64,000 nucleotides of DNA, from positions 2,909,001 to 2,973,000 of the forward strand of contig NZ_JAFHKM010000002.1 of assembly GCF_016937515.1 (NCBI RefSeq), read 5' to 3'. The position numbers were made by a program, and so were the translations under genes. This stretch comes from Cohnella algarum. GTDB taxonomy: Bacteria; Bacillota; Bacilli; Paenibacillales; Paenibacillaceae. This document shows, piece by piece, positions 60,284 to 64,000 of this stretch. A model generated the notes under the pieces. The model made no database searches and had not been told where the DNA came from. It was given only the letters and a program-made list of their open reading frames with translations. Within the stretch, counting starts at the first letter, position 1. The number at the start of each line of letters is the position of its first letter.

Positions 60284-61185
60284 ACAATCTGGACGATTTA
60301 TTCCGTCAGGATGCAGCCAGTCGATCATCCACGAATCCGTCCGAACAACCGTTTGACAAGGAAGCCTGGGCACAAAAAAAGCAGGAACTTAGGCAATGGA
60401 CTTATGAGACGATTGATGCCGCGACATCCTCCATTGCGCAAAGCGGCGATGAGTTTCAGTGTTATCTGGATGTGCAGAGCCGTTTCGATCGCTACAGCGT
60501 ATCCAATGCGCTTCTGATTCTCGCGCAGCGGCCGGAGGCGACCCGCATCGCCGATTTTGATACATGGAAAGAACAAGGCGTATTTATTCGTCGCAAGGAA
60601 ACCGGCTTTTACATTTTGGAGCCGGGTGAGGAGTACCGGAGGGAAGACGGCAGCACCGGCATTAGCTATAACCCCAAAAAGATGTTCGACATCGCACAAA
60701 CGACGGCCAGCCAAAAGAGGGAACAGCCGACTTACCCGGACGACCGGATGCGTATCAAAGCGCTGGTGGATCGCGCCCCCGTCCCGATCGTCATTAACGA
60801 TGCGCTGCTGCCGGAAATGCATGCAATATACCAGCCGGACACGAGAATTATTGTCATCCGCCGCGGCCTGGATGCCGGGGATATTTTCCGGTCGCTCGCG
60901 CAGGAGCTGGCGCATGCGGAACTGGATCGCGGCGATGGCCGTTACAGCCGTTCCGATTCTACGTTCCATGCATATTGCGCCTCCTATATGCTGTGCAAAC
61001 AGTTCGGCGTAGACACGTCTTCTTTTCGTTTTCATCGAGTGCCGGAGAAGCTGAAGGACATCGAGCCGCAGCAAATTCGCACCGAACTGATGGTGATGAA
61101 GGATGCCGCGCATGACATGGCCCGCAGGATGAACCGGATGCTGGCGCAGCAGCGGCAACAACAGCGGCCGGAACCGGCAAGGTAA
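60280..61185 (+). CDS. ArdC-like antirestriction / ImmA-type metallopeptidase-like protein
   Basis: 301 residues. N-terminal ArdC-like region: YLDVQSRFDRYSVSNALLILAQRPEATRIADFDTWKEQG. The C-terminal half has the metallopeptidase helix QELAHAELDR near 208-217, in which the first His of HExxH is replaced by Gln, so catalysis may be lost or altered. ArdC proteins bind single-stranded DNA and protect incoming DNA from restriction. Starts within the PcfB stop (ATGA). Gln/Arg-rich tail. The same order, PcfB then ArdC-like then VirD4, is found in Tn1549-type ICEs. Confidence 0.83.
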   Translation: MNNLDDLFRQDAASRSSTNPSEQPFDKEAWAQKKQELRQWTYETIDAATSSIAQSGDEFQCYLDVQSRFDRYSVSNALLILAQRPEATRIADFDTWKEQGVFIRRKETGFYILEPGEEYRREDGSTGISYNPKKMFDIAQTTASQKREQPTYPDDRMRIKALVDRAPVPIVINDALLPEMHAIYQPDTRIIVIRRGLDAGDIFRSLAQELAHAELDRGDGRYSRSDSTFHAYCASYMLCKQFGVDTSSFRFHRVPEKLKDIEPQQIRTELMVMKDAAHDMARRMNRMLAQQRQQQRPEPAR

Positions 61186-61224
61186 GCGCCGTCAAGTTCT
61201 ATTTTGCTCAGGGAGGGAGCGCCT

Positions 61225-61416
61225 GTGAAGGAAGAAGAACGGATTCTCTGTTTGGATCATTATGAGCATGGCATCGTGGTGCATGCGCTGAATGCGCTGC
61301 GTAACGATTTGATCGGTGAGAAGCGCCCCACCGATGCCGTCGATGAATTGTTGCTCAAAACGATTGATGCCCCCATTCAAAAAAATAAGCGCCGGAGCCA
61401 CCATGAGGCGCGTTGA
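61225..61416 (+). CDS. Small conserved Tn1549-type ICE protein
   Basis: 63 residues. EEERILCLDHYEHGIVVHALNALRNDLIGEKRPTDAVDELLLKTIDAP is a compact helical core that I recall just before virD4 in related elements; function unknown. The GTG start at 61225 follows GGGAGGGAG; an in-frame TTG at 61204 lies before that site. It overlaps the coupling-protein gene by 13 bases. Confidence 0.72.
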   Translation: MKEEERILCLDHYEHGIVVHALNALRNDLIGEKRPTDAVDELLLKTIDAPIQKNKRRSHHEAR

Positions 61417-63171
61417 AACCGCAAGGAGTAACCTGATACTCTTTGCGGTTTTTTTCATTCCCGTCCTGTGGGCGGCGATGCTGACCGCCCTGCACTTTCC
61501 GGGGGGCTGCCGGCGATGGTGGAGCATCTCAGCGCGGCGATCAACCACCCGTTCGACATTCAGTGGGTAGACGATACGCCCCGCTGTCTGCTCTTTTTTA
61601 CGCTAGCTTATGGACTCGGCGTCGGCGTTTATCTGGCTTCTCCTCGAAACTACCGGCGTAGGGAGGAGCACGGCAGCGCCCGTTGGGGCCAGGCGAAAAG
61701 CATTTGCGCCAAATATCGAAGCAAGCAGCAGGAACAAAACAAAATTTTAACCAAGCAGGTTTGCATCGGACTCGACGGCCGCAAGCATCGCCGGAATGTG
61801 AATGTGCTTGTCGTAGGCGGTTCCGGCTCCGGCAAAACAAGGTTTTATGCCAAACCGAACGTGATGCAGGCGCACACGTCGTTCGTCGTTCTCGACCCGA
61901 AAGGCGAAATCTTGCGCGATACCGGCCATCTGCTCAAGGCCAAAGGGTATGACATCAAGGTGCTCGACCTGATCAATCCGCACCGCTCCCACGGCTACAA
62001 CCCTTTCGCCTATTTAAACGACGACAAGGATGTGCTGAAGCTGGTCACCAACCTGATTCGCAATACAACGCCGAAGGGCAGCAATACGAACGACCCGTTC
62101 TGGGAACGGTCCGAAACGGCGCTGCTGGAGGCACTCATGTTGTATTTGCTTTATGAAGCGCCGCCGGAGGAACAGAATTTTCCGATGGTGATGGAGATGA
62201 TTGCCGCCGCCGAAGTGCGGGAAGAAGACGAAACCTACCAGAGTCCGCTGGACGAGTTGTTTGAACGGCTGGCCATGCGCGACCCGGAGCATTTGGCGGT
62301 CAAACAGTACAACATCTTCAAGCTGGCGGCGGGGAAAACAGCCAAATCGATATTGATCGGCCTCGGCGTTCGGCTGGAGAAGTTCAACTTGCATTCGATC
62401 GCCGGGATGAGCCTGGTCGATGAAATGGATTTAGCTGTCATGGGAGAAAAGAAGATGGCGTTGTTTGCCGTTATTCCCGACAACGACAGCAGCTTCAACT
62501 TCATCGTCGGGATGCTCTACACCCAGCTTTTCCAATGCCTGATGTACGAGGCCGACTACCGTCATGGCGGACGCTTGCCGGTGCACGTGCATTTTGTGAT
62601 GGACGAATTTGCCAACGTCGCCTTGCCCGATGAATTCGACAAGCTGCTCTCCACCATGCGCAGCCGCGAGATTTCGGTCTCCATCATCCTGCAAAATCTG
62701 GCGCAGCTCAAAGCTTTGTATAAGGAGTCGTGGGAATCGATCGTCGGGAACTGCGACGTGTTTTTGTACCTGGGCGGCAATGAACAATCCACCCACAAAT
62801 ACGTCTCGGAGCTGCTGGGCAAGGAAACGATCGACACGAACACGTACGGCCAAAGCAAGGGACGCAGCGGCAGCTATTCGATCAACTATCAGTTGTCCGG
62901 TCGCGATTTGCTGACGCCCGATGAGGTGCGTCTTCTCGATAACCGCCATGCTTTACTCTTTATTCGCGGCGAGCGTCCTGTTCAGGACGACAAGTACGAT
63001 TTGCTCAGGCATCCCCATGTCGAGCTCACGACGGATGGCAGCGGTCTCCCCTACCAGCATGGCGGCACGGAGCACGCTTTGGATTGGCGAAAGGTGTTGC
63101 TTCACGAAAACGGAGAGTACGAGCTTCTGTCGGAAGAAGACATGGAGTCGCTATTTTTACGAAGGGAATGA
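61404..63171 (+). CDS. virD4: Type IV coupling protein VirD4/TraG, with apparent N-terminal frameshift
   Basis: Hexameric ATPase that passes the relaxase-DNA complex to the transfer channel. The catalytic frame (open from 61468) has a membrane helix (LLFFTLAYGLGVGVYLA), Walker A VVGGSGSGKTRF, Walker B HFVMDEFANV and NLIRNTTPKGSNTNDPFWE. The expected first helix (LILFAVFFIPVLWAAMLTAL) is in another frame, starting at the ATG at 61404. The two join if one G is added to the six-G run at 61501-61506, giving HFPGGLPAMVEHL. Without that, the protein would begin near 61516 and lack helix one. Sequence error or true mutation cannot be told apart here. Confidence 0.85.
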
Positions 63172-63476
63172 TGAAGTTGAAAATCAAAAGGAAACGGCTG
63201 CTGGCGCTGTACATCATGCTGGTCTTAACGGGAACCGTGTTCGTCTCCACCGCTTATGCCGAGGGCGACCCGATGACGACGGTCAATAATTTGTCCACCT
63301 TCATATTCGGCTTAATCCGGGCCATCGGCATGATCATACTCGGCTTCGGCATTGTCCAGATCGGATTGTCGCTCAAGTCTCATGACCCTTCCCAGCGGGC
63401 GAACGGGTTCCTGACGCTCGCCGGCGGGATTATCATCACCTTCACGAAGGAAATTCTTACCCTGATTGCCGGTTAA
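63171..63476 (+). CDS. VirB2/Maff2-like small membrane protein
   Basis: 101 residues. Signal-like N-terminus (LLALYIMLVLTGTVFVSTAYAEG, possible cleavage after AYA), then two hydrophobic helices joined by a short polar loop (FIFGLIRAIGMIILGFGIVQIGL, LKSHDPSQRANG, FLTLAGGIIITFTKEILTLIAG). This is the form of VirB2 pilins and Maff2-like proteins of Tn1549-type ICEs, a channel or pilus subunit. ATGATG lies in the virD4 stop; the second ATG, at 63171, is taken. A hairpin follows the gene. Confidence 0.8.
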   Translation: MKLKIKRKRLLALYIMLVLTGTVFVSTAYAEGDPMTTVNNLSTFIFGLIRAIGMIILGFGIVQIGLSLKSHDPSQRANGFLTLAGGIIITFTKEILTLIAG

Positions 63477-63493
63477 ACAGGAGTCGCAAATGA

Positions 63494-63523
63494 GGGGAAC
63501 GGACGGTTTGTCTGTTCCCCGTT
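63494..63523 (+). terminator. Hairpin between the VirB2-like and VirB6-like genes
   Basis: GGGGAACGGAC (63494-63504) pairs over 11 bases with GTCTGTTCCCC (63510-63520), one G-U, loop GGTTT, followed by only GTTT. It is probably a partial terminator or mRNA-stabilising stem that favours the pilin-like message over the downstream one. Confidence 0.6.
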
Positions 63524-63542
63524 TACAGAAAGGGGTGAGAAT

Positions 63543-64000
63543 ATGGCCAAAAACAGTTGGATTATTGACAATCTCGAACATGCGCTCGATACGTGGAACG
63601 AGAAAATGAACGAAATCTGGCAACTCGTTACCGAGTCGCCGGCCGACTTCAAAGGCGGCGGCGTTTGGCGCGTCATTACCGACATTCATGGCGCGTTGCA
63701 GGCGACGGGACTGGCGCTCCTGGTCTTGTTTTTTGTGATTGGCGTGGTGAAGACGACCGGCAGTTTTGCCGAAATGAAAAAGCCGGAGATGGCCGTCAAG
63801 CTGTTTATCCGGTTCGTCCTGGCCAAAGCGGTCGTCACCTACGGGCTGGAGCTCATGATGGCGCTGTTTACCATTGTTCAGGGAATCATCTCGACGATGA
63901 TGGGGCGTTCCGGGTTCGGAAAGACGGAGGCTATGACCTTGCCGAACACCATTGCAAAAGCGATTGAAGACGTCGGCTTTTGGCAAAGCATACCGCTGTG
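63543..64000 (+). CDS. VirB6/TrbL-like conjugation channel protein, 3' part outside window
   Basis: First 152 residues of a larger protein. A polar N-terminus (NLEHALDTWNEKMNEIWQLV) is followed by hydrophobic segments at about 51-70 (ALQATGLALLVLFFVIGVV) and 92-118 (FVLAKAVVTYGLELMMALFTIVQGI). This is the beginning of the VirB6-like multi-helix protein found after the Maff2-like gene in Tn1549-type ICEs. GGGTGAGAAT precedes the ATG. The window ends inside it. Confidence 0.82.
   Translation, partial: MAKNSWIIDNLEHALDTWNEKMNEIWQLVTESPADFKGGGVWRVITDIHGALQATGLALLVLFFVIGVVKTTGSFAEMKKPEMAVKLFIRFVLAKAVVTYGLELMMALFTIVQGIISTMMGRSGFGKTEAMTLPNTIAKAIEDVGFWQSIPL

Overview
The window looks like a chromosomal segment of a GC-rich Paenibacillus-type Firmicute carrying the left part of an integrative and conjugative element (ICE). 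The host assignment is an inference. It rests on AGGAGG-type ribosome binding sites, YesM/YesN-type two-component pairs next to Lpl/Yes-type sugar ABC transporters, lipoprotein binding proteins with Ser/Pro linkers, a YerC/YecD regulator and many GTG/TTG starts. No rRNA or tRNA gene was seen.

Bases 1-9000 (minus strand) resemble the Bacillus subtilis yes locus for rhamnogalacturonan use. In transcription order they hold an SGNH acetylesterase, a YesM-type kinase, a YesN-type regulator, a lipoprotein binding protein, two permeases and a GH105-type unsaturated rhamnogalacturonyl hydrolase cut by the window edge. CcpA-type cre boxes lie just downstream of the promoters of the binding protein and the permeases. 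Bases 9.3-12 kb hold a Pit phosphate transporter with its DUF47 partner and a DUF1861 protein. Bases 12-14.4 kb are rich in short repeats: a 47-49 bp tandem duplication, a 9-bp minisatellite and ten copies of a 52-bp hairpin-forming unit, around a YqfQ-like protein and YerC. Next come a PD-(D/E)XK-like nuclease gene, a PadR/DUF1700 pair and a second complete kinase-regulator-permease-permease-binding protein operon (17.0-24.25 kb). An Rpn-type nuclease, a CbiX-like chelatase, a diacylglycerol kinase and an RlmD/RlmCD-type 23S rRNA methyltransferase follow.

After the methyltransferase the base composition falls and a cupin gene appears. From 30.2 kb to the right edge there is a plus-strand ICE. 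Its modules are: ParA/ParB; a Tad/Flp-like pilus-assembly cluster (SAF/CpaB-like, two TadZ/CpaE-like proteins, CpaF-like ATPase, large TadB/TadC-like membrane protein, four small pilin-like or membrane-anchored proteins); a separately promoted pair of exported proteins, one of 1272 residues; a 2423-residue ArdC/methyltransferase/SNF2-helicase protein with tnpV nested in another frame; a frameshifted DUF3991/Toprim gene; a Phd/RelE-type toxin-antitoxin pair; a candidate oriT; and MobC, relaxase, PcfB, ArdC-like, VirD4, VirB2/Maff2-like and VirB6-like genes of the Tn1549 kind. VirB4-like genes, the integrase and the right end are presumably beyond the window.

The points most worth a second look are the Tad-like module inside a Tn1549-type ICE, the tnpV dual-coding region, the hairpin-rich oriT candidate, two single-G frameshifts in conjugation genes, the terminator-bracketed pilin-like gene and the 52-bp repeat array. 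All family assignments come from reading motifs and from memory; no database search was run.
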